Under the pieces are notes generated by a model. The model was not told the DNA's origin. It ran no database searches and worked only from the letters and a program-made list of their open reading frames with translations. A program made the position numbers and the translations under genes. From Thermus thermophilus (GTDB taxonomy: Bacteria > Deinococcota > Deinococci > Deinococcales > Thermaceae): 64,000 bases of DNA. Below are positions 55,338-64,000 of this stretch, in pieces. The DNA lies in the NCBI RefSeq assembly GCF_019974155.1, contig NZ_AP025158.1, positions 1,178,001 to 1,242,000 of the forward strand, in the 5' to 3' direction. Position 1 is the stretch's first letter. Each line of letters starts with the position of its first letter.

Positions 55338-56636
55338 ATGAAGCCCAGCGTCCGCACTCCCCTTCCCGGGCCCAAGGCCCGGGCCCTCCTGGAGCGGGGA
55401 GAAAAGGTCCTCTCCCCCTCCTACGTGCGCCCTTACCCCTTCGTGCCCGCAAGGGGCCAGGGGGCCTTTTTAGAGGACGTGGACGGCAACCTCTTCCTGG
55501 ACTTCATGTCCGGCATCGCGGTGAACGCCACGGGCTACGCCCACCCCAAGGTGGTGGAGGCGGTCCGGGCCCAGGCGGAGCGCTTCGCCCACGTCTGCTT
55601 CTCCGACTTCACCCACGAGCCCACCCTCTCCCTGGCGGAGCGGCTCGTGGGCAAACTGGGCGGGGGGTACCGGGTCTTCTTCGGCAACTCGGGCACCGAG
55701 GGCGTGGAGGCCGCCATCAAGCTCGTCCGCTACCACACCCGGCGCCCCTACCTTTTGGCCTTCACCGGGGCCTTCCACGGCAGAAGCCTCGGCGCCCTCT
55801 CCCTCACCGCCAGCAAGAGCGCCTACCGCCAAGGCTTCGCCCCCTTCCTTCCCGGCGTGGTCCACCTTCCCTTCCCCAACCCCTTCCGCCCCCCCTTGGG
55901 GGCCCGCCCGGAAGAGGTGGGGGATGCGGTGCTGGCGCACCTGGAGCACCTCTTCCAGACGGTCCTCCCGCCCGAGGAGGTGGCCGCTTTGTTCCTCGAG
56001 CCCATCCAAGGCGAAGGCGGGTACGTGGTGCCGCCTCCCGGGTTCATCCCCCGGCTGAAGGAGGTTCTGGACCGCTTCGGCATCCTGCTGGTGGCCGACG
56101 AGGTCCAAACCGGGGCGGGGCGCACGGGGCGGTTTTTCGCCCTGGAACACGAGGGCGTACAGGCGGACGTGTACATCCTGGCCAAGGGCCTGGCCTCGGG
56201 GTACCCCATAAGCGCCGTCCTCTTCCGGGAAGAGCTGGGAAGCTGGCCCCCCGGGGCCCACGGCACCACCTTCGGCGGCCAGGCGGTGGCGGCCGCGGCG
56301 GCCCACGCCACCCTTGACCTCTTGGAGGAGGGGCTCCAGGAGAACGCCGCCAGGCTTGGGGAGTTCCTCCTTAGGGAGCTTCGCGCCCTCAAGGACCGCT
56401 TCCCCTTCCTGGGGGACGTGAGGGGCCGGGGCCTGATGATCGGCCTGGACTTCGGCGACCCGGACCACCCCCGGCCCGACCTGAGGGACAAGGCGGTGCG
56501 CCTCGCCTTTGAGAAAGGGCTCCTCCTCCTCCCCGCCGGGCCCTCCGCCCTCCGCATCGCCCCACCCCTCGTCCTGACCCAGGAGGAGGCCGCCCTTGGG
56601 CTTGAGGTCTTGGAGGAGGTCTTCCGCGCCCTCTAA
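55338..56636 (+). CDS. Class III PLP-dependent aminotransferase (GABA aminotransferase/racemase type)
   Basis: The 432-residue protein has SPSYVRPYPFVPARGQGAFL and DFMSGIAVNATGYAHP at the N-terminus. It also has FGNSGTEGVEAAIKLVRYHT (PLP loop), GAFHGRSLGALSLTASKS, LFLEPIQGEGGY, VADEVQTGAGRTGRFF and the lysine in ILAKGLASGYPISAVL. The N-terminus resembles archaeal proteins annotated as 4-aminobutyrate aminotransferases, some of which are broad amino-acid racemases. It stands alone between two terminators. It differs clearly from the other class III enzyme at 9909-11153. Confidence 0.82.
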   Translation: MKPSVRTPLPGPKARALLERGEKVLSPSYVRPYPFVPARGQGAFLEDVDGNLFLDFMSGIAVNATGYAHPKVVEAVRAQAERFAHVCFSDFTHEPTLSLAERLVGKLGGGYRVFFGNSGTEGVEAAIKLVRYHTRRPYLLAFTGAFHGRSLGALSLTASKSAYRQGFAPFLPGVVHLPFPNPFRPPLGARPEEVGDAVLAHLEHLFQTVLPPEEVAALFLEPIQGEGGYVVPPPGFIPRLKEVLDRFGILLVADEVQTGAGRTGRFFALEHEGVQADVYILAKGLASGYPISAVLFREELGSWPPGAHGTTFGGQAVAAAAAHATLDLLEEGLQENAARLGEFLLRELRALKDRFPFLGDVRGRGLMIGLDFGDPDHPRPDLRDKAVRLAFEKGLLLLPAGPSALRIAPPLVLTQEEAALGLEVLEEVFRAL

Positions 56637-56641
56637 GGCGA

Positions 56642-56667
56642 GCCCCCCGGCCTCGAGGCCGGGGGGC
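56642..56667. terminator. Bidirectional terminator, aminotransferase and tRNA-Ala
   Basis: A perfect 11-bp stem GCCCCCCGGCC with GGCCGGGGGGC and loop TCGA lies six bases after the aminotransferase stop and six bases beyond the CCA of tRNA-Ala on the other strand. Confidence 0.9.
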
Positions 56668-56672
56668 CTATC

Positions 56673-56747
56673 TGGTGGAGCGGCGGGGATTTGAACCCCG
56701 GACCTCCCGCTTGCAAGGCGGGTGCTCTCCCTCTGAGCTACCGCCCC
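56673..56747 (-). tRNA. tRNA-Ala (anticodon TGC)
   Basis: A 75-nt cloverleaf on the minus strand: acceptor GGGGCGG with CCGCTCC, D-arm GCTC with GAGC, anticodon stem CCCGC with GCGGG and loop CTTGCAA (anticodon TGC), T-arm CGGGG-TTCAAAT-CCCCG, discriminator A and encoded CCA. It reads GCA and, by wobble, other alanine codons. Confidence 0.97.
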
Positions 56748-56758
56748 AGGCCTAGGGG

Positions 56759-56787
56759 AGTATAGCCCAAGGGAGGGGGTTTCGCAA
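56759..56787 (-). promoter_or_regulatory. Promoter of tRNA-Ala
   Basis: Minus strand: -35 TTGCGA (56782-56787), 17 bases, -10 TATACT (56759-56764), eleven bases before the tRNA 5' end, the same spacing as at tRNA-Pro. It overlaps the -35 region of the divergent rpsB promoter. Confidence 0.8.
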
Positions 56788-56802
56788 AGGGGACCCTGGG
56801 CC

Positions 56803-56931
56803 TATAATCGGGAAGGTGCGCCGGACCAGCCCTCGGGCAGGGGAAGGTCCCGCGGGAAAGAGGCCGGCGCGCCTGCACGCCGTCCTAGCGAAGGCGTAGA
56901 CCTAAGCCCAACCTTCCCCGATGGGAGGAAT
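56803..56931 (+). promoter_or_regulatory. rpsB promoter and structured 5' leader
   Basis: A perfect -10 TATAAT (56803-56808) starts a leader of about 117 bases. GGTGCGCCGG (56815-56824) can pair with CCGGCGCGCC (56864-56873). GGGGAAGGT (56840-56848) can pair with ACCTTCCCC (56911-56919), just before the GGGAGG Shine-Dalgarno. A second copy, GGGAAGGT (56810-56817), could pair with the same segment but would break the first stem. Such leaders often let ribosomal protein S2 control its own operon; here this is inference. Confidence 0.65.
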
Positions 56932-57702
56932 ATGCCCGTAGAGATCACGGTTAAGGAGCTCCTGGAAGCCGGTGTCCACTTCGGCCACGAGAGGAAGCGT
57001 TGGAACCCCAAGTTCGCCCGCTACATCTACGCGGAGCGGAACGGCATCCACATCATTGACCTCCAGAAGACCATGGAGGAGCTGGAGCGCACGTTCCGCT
57101 TCATTGAGGACCTGGCCATGCGCGGCGGGACGATCCTCTTCGTGGGCACCAAGAAGCAGGCCCAGGACATCGTGCGCATGGAGGCGGAGCGTGCGGGCAT
57201 GCCCTACGTGAACCAGCGCTGGCTGGGCGGCATGCTCACCAACTTCAAGACCATCTCCCAGCGGGTCCACCGGCTGGAGGAGCTGGAGGCCCTCTTCGCC
57301 TCCCCTGAGATTGAGGAGCGCCCCAAGAAGGAGCAGGTCCGGCTGAAGCACGAGCTGGAACGGCTTCAGAAGTACCTCTCCGGCTTCCGCCTTCTGAAGC
57401 GCCTCCCCGACGCCATCTTCGTCGTGGACCCAACCAAGGAGGCCATCGCCGTCCGGGAGGCGAGGAAGCTCTTCATCCCCGTGATCGCCCTGGCGGACAC
57501 GGACTCCGACCCCGACCTGGTGGACTACATCATCCCCGGCAACGACGACGCCATCCGCTCCATCCAGCTCATCCTCTCCCGGGCGGTGGACCTCATCATC
57601 CAGGCCCGGGGCGGGGTGGTGGAGCCCTCCCCCTCCTACGCCCTGGTGCAGGAGGCGGAAGCCGCCGAGACGCCTGAGGGCGAAAGCGAGGTGGAAGCAT
57701 GA
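56932..57702 (+). CDS. rpsB: 30S ribosomal protein S2
   Basis: S2 binds the head-body junction of the small subunit. The 256-residue protein starts [23 protein letters not shown]. It has the S2 signatures [74 protein letters not shown] and [19 protein letters not shown]. The C-terminal extension past 235 is acidic, as in other Thermus S2 proteins. GGGAGGAAT before the ATG is a strong ribosome-binding site. It forms an operon with tsf (ATGA overlap). Confidence 0.98.
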   Translation: MPVEITVKELLEAGVHFGHERKRWNPKFARYIYAERNGIHIIDLQKTMEELERTFRFIEDLAMRGGTILFVGTKKQAQDIVRMEAERAGMPYVNQRWLGGMLTNFKTISQRVHRLEELEALFASPEIEERPKKEQVRLKHELERLQKYLSGFRLLKRLPDAIFVVDPTKEAIAVREARKLFIPVIALADTDSDPDLVDYIIPGNDDAIRSIQLILSRAVDLIIQARGGVVEPSPSYALVQEAEAAETPEGESEVEA

Positions 57703-58289
57703 GCCAAACGGAACTCATCAAGAAGCTACGCGAGGCCACGGGGGCCGGCATGATGGACGTGAAGCGGGCCCTCGAGGACGCCGGCTGGGACGAGGAGAAG
57801 GCGGTCCAGCTCCTCCGGGAGCGGGGGGCCATGAAGGCCGCCAAGAAGGCGGACCGGGAAGCCCGCGAGGGCATCATCGGCCACTACATCCACCACAACC
57901 AGCGGGTGGGGGTCCTGGTGGAGCTCAACTGCGAGACGGACTTCGTGGCTCGGAACGAGCTCTTCCAGAACCTGGCCAGGGACCTCGCCATGCACATCGC
58001 CATGATGAACCCTCGCTACGTCTCCGCCGAGGAGATCCCCGCCGAGGAGCTGGAAAAAGAGCGGCAGATCTACATCCAGGCTGCCCTGAACGAGGGGAAG
58101 CCCCAGCAGATCGCCGAGAAGATCGCCGAAGGCCGCCTCAAGAAGTACCTGGAGGAGGTGGTCCTGCTGGAGCAGCCCTTCGTCAAGGACGACAAGGTCA
58201 AGGTGAAGGAGCTCATCCAGCAGGCCATCGCCAAGATCGGCGAGAACATCGTGGTCCGACGCTTCTGCCGCTTTGAGCTGGGGGCGTAA
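57699..58289 (+). CDS. tsf: Elongation factor Ts (short form)
   Basis: EF-Ts recharges EF-Tu with GTP. The 196-residue protein has the UBA-like N-terminus [22 protein letters not shown] and the EF-Tu-contacting [17 protein letters not shown], with the TDFV motif that loosens the magnesium and nucleotide site. It ends [18 protein letters not shown]. It is about 100 residues shorter than E. coli EF-Ts, lacking one core subdomain, and in Thermus works as a dimer; the cysteine in FCRF supports that as known from the family. A hairpin follows its stop. Confidence 0.97.
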   Translation: MSQTELIKKLREATGAGMMDVKRALEDAGWDEEKAVQLLRERGAMKAAKKADREAREGIIGHYIHHNQRVGVLVELNCETDFVARNELFQNLARDLAMHIAMMNPRYVSAEEIPAEELEKERQIYIQAALNEGKPQQIAEKIAEGRLKKYLEEVVLLEQPFVKDDKVKVKELIQQAIAKIGENIVVRRFCRFELGA

Positions 58290-58296
58290 GCCATGA

Positions 58297-59046
<750 letters not shown>

Positions 59047-59058
59047 AAAGGAGGCGGT

Positions 59059-59616
59059 ATGACCCTGAAGGAGCTTTACGCGGAAACCCGAAGCCACATG
59101 CAAAAGAGCCTCGAGGTCCTGGAGCACAACCTGGCGGGCCTCCGCACCGGCCGCGCCAACCCCGCCCTCCTCTTGCACCTGAAGGTGGAGTACTACGGCA
59201 CCCACGTCCCCCTGAACCAGATCGCCACCGTAACCGCCCCCGACCCCAGGACCCTGGTGGTCCAGTCCTGGGACCAGAACGCCCTCAAGGCCATAGAGAA
59301 GGCCATCCGGGACTCGGACCTGGGCCTGAACCCCAGCAACAAGGGGGACGCCCTCTACATCAACATCCCGCCCCTCACGGAGGAAAGGCGCAAAGACCTG
59401 GTGCGGGCGGTGCGGCAGTACGCCGAGGAGGGGCGGGTGGCCATCCGCAACATCCGCCGCGAGGCCTTGGACAAGCTGAAGAAGCTGGCCAAGGAGCTCC
59501 ACCTCTCCGAGGACGAGACCAAGCGGGCGGAGGCGGAGATCCAGAAGATCACCGACGAGTTCATCGCCAAGGCCGACCAGCTGGCGGAGAAGAAGGAGCA
59601 GGAGATCCTGGGCTGA
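59059..59616 (+). CDS. frr: Ribosome recycling factor
   Basis: RRF splits post-termination ribosomes with EF-G. The 185-residue protein has the three-helix bundle and hinge signatures: SLEVLEHNLAGLRTGRANPALL, YYGTHVPLNQIATVTAPDPRTL, IEKAIRDSDLGLNPSNKGD and LTEERRKDLVRAVRQYAEEGR with AIRNIRREALDKLKKL. It lies 12 bases after pyrH with AAAGGAGG as a strong ribosome-binding site. Confidence 0.97.
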   Translation: MTLKELYAETRSHMQKSLEVLEHNLAGLRTGRANPALLLHLKVEYYGTHVPLNQIATVTAPDPRTLVVQSWDQNALKAIEKAIRDSDLGLNPSNKGDALYINIPPLTEERRKDLVRAVRQYAEEGRVAIRNIRREALDKLKKLAKELHLSEDETKRAEAEIQKITDEFIAKADQLAEKKEQEILG

Positions 59617-59655
59617 CCCCGGCATGCCGCGCTCCCTCTTGCCCAAGGGGGAGGA

Positions 59656-60480
59656 ATGACGGACCACCTCCCCACCCGCGTCTTCTCCGCCCTGGCCGGG
59701 GCCCTTCTCCTCCTCCTCGTCCTTTTGGGGGGGATCCCCCTCATCCTCCCCACCCTCCTCTTCGTCCACTGGCTCGGCACCCGGGAGCTCGCGGAGATGC
59801 TGGCGAGGAGGGGGATCGCCCTCAACACCCCCCTCCTGCTCGCGGGAGGGGTTTTGGTCTTCCTCTTTTCTTTACCCCAGCTCTACTGGCACTTCCCCCA
59901 AGTACCCTGGCGGGAGGTGGCCCTGGGCCTCTTCCTCCTCGCCAGCTTCAGCTACGAGCTCCTCTTCGGGGCCAACCTCCCCCGCTTCGCCTTCGGCCTC
60001 ATGGCCTTCCTCTACCTGCCCTGGAGCCTGGGGTACGTCCTCCTCCTCAGGGAGACCCCGGACGCGGCCATGGGCCTTTGGACCCTCACCTTGCCCTTGG
60101 TGGCGAGCTTCGCCACGGACATCGGCGCCTACTTCATAGGGCGGGCCTTCGGTAGGCGGAAGCTCGCCCCGGAGATCAGCCCGGGCAAGACCGTGGAGGG
60201 TTCCTTAGGGGGCATCGCGGTGAGCTTCCTCGCCCTGGTGGTCTACACTGGGCTCGTGCGCGAGGTCTTCCCCTTCGGGCTTTTGGAGCTTTGGCTTTTC
60301 AGCCTCCTCCTCTCCCTGGGGGCTCAGCTTGGGGATCTCGCCGAGTCCATGCTGAAGCGCTTCGCCGGGGTGAAGGACTCAGGGAGCTTCCTCCCCGGGC
60401 ACGGCGGTCTTCTGGACCGGATAGACAGCCTCCTCTTCGCCTTCCCCCTCACGTACTTCCTGGTGGTGCTCTTCACATGA
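59656..60480 (+). CDS. cdsA: Phosphatidate cytidylyltransferase (CDP-diacylglycerol synthase)
   Basis: CdsA activates phosphatidic acid with CTP to make CDP-diacylglycerol for phospholipids. The 274-residue membrane protein has about eight helices. The diagnostic signature is S-x8-K-x3-R-x6-KD-x5-PGHGG-x2-DR-x-D, seen as [20 protein letters not shown] and [13 protein letters not shown], with [12 protein letters not shown] upstream. GGGGGAGG before the ATG supports the start. It overlaps dxr by four bases. Confidence 0.95.
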   Translation: MTDHLPTRVFSALAGALLLLLVLLGGIPLILPTLLFVHWLGTRELAEMLARRGIALNTPLLLAGGVLVFLFSLPQLYWHFPQVPWREVALGLFLLASFSYELLFGANLPRFAFGLMAFLYLPWSLGYVLLLRETPDAAMGLWTLTLPLVASFATDIGAYFIGRAFGRRKLAPEISPGKTVEGSLGGIAVSFLALVVYTGLVREVFPFGLLELWLFSLLLSLGAQLGDLAESMLKRFAGVKDSGSFLPGHGGLLDRIDSLLFAFPLTYFLVVLFT

Positions 60481-61580
60481 AGCGGGTCGTCGTCCTCGGA
60501 TCCACGGGTTCCATCGGCCAGCAGGCCCTCGAGGTCTGCCGCCTGAGGGGTTACGAGGTGGTGGGCCTTGCCGCCGGGAAAAACCTCGAGGCCCTCTCCC
60601 GGCAGATCGCCCTCTGGAAGCCCCGCCTGGTGGCGGCGGAGGAGAGCCTCCACAAGGAGCTCAAGGCCCGCTTCCCCGGGCTTAGGCTCGCCACGGCCGA
60701 GGAGGTGGCCGCCCTGGAGGCGGAGGTGGCCGTGGCCGCCATCCCGGGCCTCGCCGGGCTTTCCCCCACCCGGGTGGCGGTGCGAACGGGAAAGCGGGTG
60801 GCCCTCGCCAACAAGGAGGCCATGGTGGCGGCGGGGCCCCTCCTTTGGCGGGAGGCGGAGGCCCACGGGGCCGAGATCCTCCCCGTGGACTCGGAGCACT
60901 CCGCCCTCTTCCAGGCCCTCCTCGGGGAGAGGCGGGAGGACGTGGCCGAGCTCATCCTCACGGCGAGCGGGGGGCCTTTCCTTAAGGAGCCCGCGGACCT
61001 CGCCCAGGTGACCCCGGAGATGGCCCTCCGCCACCCCCGCTGGCGGATGGGCCCCAAGGTCACCGTGGACTCCGCCACCCTCTTCAACAAGGGCCTCGAG
61101 GTCCTGGAGGCCAAGGAGCTCTTCCGCTTCCCCCTGGAAAGGATCAAGGTCCTCATCCATCCCCAGGCCTACGTCCACGGCCTGGTGCGCTTCCTGGACG
61201 GGAGCCTCAAGGCCCAGCTCGGCCCCACGGACATGCGCCTTTTCATCCAGTACGCCCTCACCTACCCCGAGCGGGCGGAAACCCCCCTGAAGGACCTCCC
61301 CGTCCCCGGGGTGCTGGAGTTTCTGGAACCCGACCTCAAGCGCTTTCCCGCCCTCGCCGTGGCCTACGAGGCGGGAAGGCGGGGAGGCTTGGCCCAGGTG
61401 GCCGTCTCCGCCGCCGACGAGGTGGCGGTGGAGGCCTTCCTCCAGGGGAGGATCCCCTTCCCCCGCATCCCCGAGATCCTGGCCCGGGTGCTGGAAGCCA
61501 CCCCCGCAGAGCCTCTAACATGGGAGAGCCTCTTCGCCGTGGACGCCTGGGCCCGGGAGGAGGCCAAGAGGTGGGCATGA
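60477..61580 (+). CDS. dxr: 1-deoxy-D-xylulose-5-phosphate reductoisomerase
   Basis: Dxr makes MEP from DXP in the non-mevalonate isoprenoid pathway, using NADPH and a divalent metal. The 367-residue protein shows [19 protein letters not shown] (NADPH loop), [15 protein letters not shown], the metal ligands in [41 protein letters not shown] and [12 protein letters not shown]. Start ATG 60477 (ATGA) is fixed by the NADPH loop; an upstream open frame is not coding. Slightly shorter than the E. coli enzyme. Confidence 0.97.
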   Translation: MKRVVVLGSTGSIGQQALEVCRLRGYEVVGLAAGKNLEALSRQIALWKPRLVAAEESLHKELKARFPGLRLATAEEVAALEAEVAVAAIPGLAGLSPTRVAVRTGKRVALANKEAMVAAGPLLWREAEAHGAEILPVDSEHSALFQALLGERREDVAELILTASGGPFLKEPADLAQVTPEMALRHPRWRMGPKVTVDSATLFNKGLEVLEAKELFRFPLERIKVLIHPQAYVHGLVRFLDGSLKAQLGPTDMRLFIQYALTYPERAETPLKDLPVPGVLEFLEPDLKRFPALAVAYEAGRRGGLAQVAVSAADEVAVEAFLQGRIPFPRIPEILARVLEATPAEPLTWESLFAVDAWAREEAKRWA

Positions 61581-62587
61581 GCTTGTTCTGGTTTCTGGTC
61601 ATCATCGGCGTCAGCGTCTTCGTCCACGAGCTCGGCCACTACCTGGCGGCGAGGCTTCAGGGGGTGCGGGTCAAGGCCTTTAGCCTCGGCTTCGGCCCGG
61701 TCCTTTGGCGCAAGGAGGCCTGGGGGACGGAGTGGCGGCTTTCCGCCATCCCCCTAGGGGGGTACGCCGACATCGAGGGCCTCCTCCCCGAGGAAAAGGG
61801 GAGGGGGTACGACGCCCTCCCCTTCCTGGGGAAGCTCCTCGTCCTGGTGGCAGGGGTGGCCATGAACGTCCTCCTCGCCTGGGGCCTCCTCGCCTACCTC
61901 TTCAGCGCCCAGGGGGTGCCCGAGGCCACGGGCCGGGCGGTGATCCTCGAGGTCCTGCCGGGGAGCGTGGCCGAGGAGGCGGGGCTCAAACCGGGGGACA
62001 TCCTCCTCGCCGTGGACGGGAAGCCTTTGGAAAGGCCCCAGGAGATTGAGCGGCTCAAGACCCCAGGCGCCCACACCCTGGCCGTGCTCCGCCAAGGGGA
62101 GGAGGTGGCCCTCTCCCTCACGTGGGAGGAAGGGGCGGAGCGCCTGGGGGTGGTCTACCAGCCGGAGGTGGCCTACCGCAGGGTGGGCTTCCTGGAGGGG
62201 CTCGGCCTCGCCGCGGGGCGGACCCTCGCCTTCGGGCCCGCCCTCGTCCGGGCCCTGGTGGGGGGGCTTCTCGGCGTCCTCGCGGGGGACCCCAATAGCG
62301 GCGTCCTCGGCCCCGTGGGCATCCTGGCGGAGACGGGGCGGGCGGCCCAGGAGGGGCTTTTCCGCCTGGTGGAGCTCGCCGCCGCCATCAACCTCTCCCT
62401 CGCCCTCTTCAACCTCCTCCCCATCCCCGCCTTGGACGGCGGCCGCATCCTCCTCCTCTTCCTCGGCCGCTTCCTCCGCCTCCGGCCCGAGCAGGAGGCC
62501 ACCGTCCACTACCTGGGCTTCCTCTTCCTCCTTCTCCTTCTCCTCCTGGTCACCTTCCAGGACCTGAGGCGGCTTCTCGGAGGGTGA
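61577..62587 (+). CDS. rseP: RseP-type site-2 intramembrane protease
   Basis: The 336-residue zinc protease cuts transmembrane helices. It has the metal motif [16 protein letters not shown] at residues 11-26, the helix [20 protein letters not shown], and one PDZ domain at about 110-190 ([19 protein letters not shown]). The second active-site motif is [16 protein letters not shown] near 285 (LDG aspartate). With a single PDZ domain it is shorter than E. coli RseP (two PDZ). The dxr-rseP adjacency after cdsA is the widely conserved order. In this strain its target, possibly an anti-sigma factor or signal-peptide remnants, is unknown. ATGA overlap with dxr. Confidence 0.95.
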   Translation: MSLFWFLVIIGVSVFVHELGHYLAARLQGVRVKAFSLGFGPVLWRKEAWGTEWRLSAIPLGGYADIEGLLPEEKGRGYDALPFLGKLLVLVAGVAMNVLLAWGLLAYLFSAQGVPEATGRAVILEVLPGSVAEEAGLKPGDILLAVDGKPLERPQEIERLKTPGAHTLAVLRQGEEVALSLTWEEGAERLGVVYQPEVAYRRVGFLEGLGLAAGRTLAFGPALVRALVGGLLGVLAGDPNSGVLGPVGILAETGRAAQEGLFRLVELAAAINLSLALFNLLPIPALDGGRILLLFLGRFLRLRPEQEATVHYLGFLFLLLLLLLVTFQDLRRLLGG

Positions 62588-62588
62588 G

Positions 62589-63218
62589 GTGGCGGAGGCC
62601 ACGGTCCTGATCCCCGCCTTCAACGAGGAGGCCACCGTGGGCCGGGTGGTGCAGGTGGCCCGGGAGGCGGGGTTTCCCGTGGTGGTGGCGGACGACGGCT
62701 CCAAGGACGAAACCGCCCGAAGGGCCCTGGAGGCCGGGGCCGAGGTGGTGCGGCTAAAGGAAAACCGGGGGAAGGGCGGGGCCATCGCCGAGGGGCTCAA
62801 GGCGGTGCGGACCCCCTTCGTCCTCCTCCTGGACGCCGACCTCCTAGGCCTCCGCCCGGAACACCTCTTCGCCCTCCTTAAGCCCCTCAAGGAGGGAGAG
62901 GCCCGGATGGCCGTGGGGGTCTTCCGGGGGGGGCGGGCCTCCACGGACCTGGCCATGCGCCTCACCCCCTTTCTCTCGGGCCAAAGGGCCCTCCGCCTGG
63001 AGGACCTGAGGAACGTGCCCGGCCTGGAAAGGGCCCGCTACGACCTGGAGCTCCTCCTCACCCGGCACGCCAAGCGGGCAGGCTGGCCCGTGGTGTACGT
63101 GCCCATGGAGGGGGTGAGCCAGGTGATGAAGGAGGAGAAGCGGGGGGTTCTCGCCGGGCTCGGCCACCGGCTCCGCATGTACTGGGAGATCCTGCGCTAC
63201 CGGCTCAGGGCGCGCTGA
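62589..63218 (+). CDS. GT2 glycosyltransferase, dolichyl-phosphate-sugar synthase-like
   Basis: The 209-residue GT-A protein shows ATVLIPAFNEEATVGRVVQVA, VVADDGSKDETARRAL, LKENRGKGGAIAEGLKAVRT and VLLLDADLLGLRP, as in DPM1-like or UgtP-like transferases that load a sugar on a lipid phosphate. It ends with an amphipathic basic region and no transmembrane helices. The donor and acceptor are unknown. It starts at GTG 62589, just after rseP, and its stop overlaps the convergent gene by 14 bp. Confidence 0.78.
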   Translation: MAEATVLIPAFNEEATVGRVVQVAREAGFPVVVADDGSKDETARRALEAGAEVVRLKENRGKGGAIAEGLKAVRTPFVLLLDADLLGLRPEHLFALLKPLKEGEARMAVGVFRGGRASTDLAMRLTPFLSGQRALRLEDLRNVPGLERARYDLELLLTRHAKRAGWPVVYVPMEGVSQVMKEEKRGVLAGLGHRLRMYWEILRYRLRAR

Positions 63219-63738
63219 AGCGGACGAGGCCCACGAAGCCCTCCCCCGCCTGGAAGGCCACCACGCCGAGGCCGGGGACGAGGTAGAGGAGCTTCACGTC
63301 GGCTCCGCCCCGTTCCGTGGTGAAGGCCACCCGCAGGCGGTAGGCGTTGAAGCGCCCCGCGGGCACCCGAACCCCCTCCACCCCCTCCACCCGGACCGCC
63401 AGGGCCACCCGCTGCTCCTGGAAGCGGGCGCTCCCCGACCAGAAAGCGCCCGGGACAAGCCTCTTCGGGTAGAGGAGCAAGGGCGGGGCGAAGGGGAAGA
63501 ACCCCTCGGGAAGCGCGACCCCTTCCAAGTAGATCCCCTCCGCGCCGAAGCGGAGCCGGTCCTCGCGGAAGACCTTCCCGTCCCGCCGGTAGGCGAGGCG
63601 GTACCCCCCTGCCACCGCCTCGAGCGCCTGGACCGTGCCGTCGCTGTAGACGTAAAGCCCCCCCTCAGGGGGGAGGATCTGGGCCCAGGCCAGGCCGAGG
63701 AAGAGGCCCAGGGCGAAAAGCCGCGCCGCCACCCCCAC
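63205..63738 (-). CDS. Secreted protein of unknown function
   Basis: The protein has a signal peptide (about VAARLFALGLFLGLAWAQ) and a beta-rich domain of roughly 155 residues (LAYRRDGKVFREDRLRFG, GFFPFAPPLLLYPKRL, FNAYRLRVAFTTERGG, LYLVPGLGVVAFQAGEG). The combination vaguely recalls DUF3108/lipoprotein-carrier folds, but I do not assign it. Start GTG 63738 is chosen so that the signal peptide follows GGGGGGAAGAAGG; GTG 63786 would add 16 basic residues. It lies downstream of proC. Confidence 0.65.
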   Translation of the reverse strand: MGVAARLFALGLFLGLAWAQILPPEGGLYVYSDGTVQALEAVAGGYRLAYRRDGKVFREDRLRFGAEGIYLEGVALPEGFFPFAPPLLLYPKRLVPGAFWSGSARFQEQRVALAVRVEGVEGVRVPAGRFNAYRLRVAFTTERGGADVKLLYLVPGLGVVAFQAGEGFVGLVRFSAP

Positions 63739-63826
63739 ACCCTTCTTCCCCCCTTTGTTCGCCCTCCTGCCGCCCAAAATCCCCACCCAAGCCTTCTGCC
63801 GGGACCCCCATGCGGGCTTGCCGGCA

Positions 63827-64000
63827 TCACTCCGACTCGCCGAGCTCGTGCCCCCTACGGGTGGCGGCCTCCACCGCCTCGTAAAAGGCCGCCCGCACCG
63901 CCCGGGCCTCGAGGGCGTGGAGGCCGTGGATGGTGGTGCCCCCGGGGCTCGCCACCTCGTCCTTGACCTGGGCGGGGTGCCTGCCCTTGAGAAGCTCCCC
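63827..64000 (-). CDS. proC: Pyrroline-5-carboxylate reductase, C-terminal end
   Basis: The last 57 residues of a gene entering from the right edge. They contain the family signature [20 protein letters not shown] followed by [20 protein letters not shown], the dimer domain of P5C reductase (proline biosynthesis, NAD(P)H-dependent). The nucleotide-binding N-terminal domain is outside the window. Confidence 0.93.
   Translation of the reverse strand, partial: GELLKGRHPAQVKDEVASPGGTTIHGLHALEARAVRAAFYEAVEAATRRGHELGESE

Overview
This window is chromosome from a Thermus very close to T. thermophilus. GC content is about 69 percent, with near-total G or C at third codon positions. Genes are densely packed and often share ATGA or GTGA junctions. 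Many genes lie 5 to 13 bases downstream of a -10 element, suggesting leaderless transcripts. The proteins look like T. thermophilus proteins as I remember them, but SerRS differs at several N-terminal residues from the HB8/HB27 protein, so this may be another strain or a sister species. No plasmid, prophage or intact mobile element is visible.

Layout. 1-6462: end of mnmE, purH-coaD-rsmD with a self-contained tRNA-Pro unit, a degenerate PlsY-like gene, coaE and cca with abutting divergent start codons, and a MEMO1 protein. 6463-7666: an IS110 transposase relic, then an orphan six-repeat CRISPR array with an AT-rich leader. 7667-14081 (minus): rbfA-thioesterase-aminotransferase-rnr and gap-pgk. 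14082-21250: bioY behind a BirA-type operator, then nitrilase-smpB-amidase-GerMN-smc-mazG and a peroxiredoxin pseudogene. 21262-25370: a membrane zinc peptidase behind a yybP-ykoY (manganese) riboswitch, usp, Hsp33 and cysS. 25428-30668 (minus): a beta-oxidation operon (FadN-type fusion, thiolase, acyl-CoA dehydrogenase).

30791-36495: outer-membrane barrel protein, lipoprotein, mfd and degV. 36558-44386: pyroglutamyl peptidase, then glycosyltransferases, UDP-galactopyranose mutase, a transporter and a polysaccharide deacetylase. This last group fits assembly of the galactofuranose-capped glycolipids known from Thermus membranes. 44283-52465: MnmD, DUF554, gatC, serS, an N-acylamino-acid racemase with a GNAT partner, an aminodeoxyfutalosine-deaminase-like amidohydrolase, ClC, PIG-L deacetylase and AroH. 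52533-56747: aldehyde dehydrogenase, yqeY, NUDIX, class III aminotransferase and tRNA-Ala. 56803-62587: rpsB-tsf-pyrH-frr-cdsA-dxr-rseP, the classic translation/lipid/isoprenoid run. The window ends with a GT2, a secreted protein of unknown function and the end of proC.

The points most worth a second look are five. The yybP-ykoY riboswitch controls a peptidase rather than a metal exporter. The three leader-proximal CRISPR spacers all stop at an in-frame TAG. The glycolipid locus reads as a near-complete pathway. The rpsB leader has two mutually exclusive pairings. Several recognisable enzymes have altered motifs (PlsY-like, RsmD, SMC, Hsp33).
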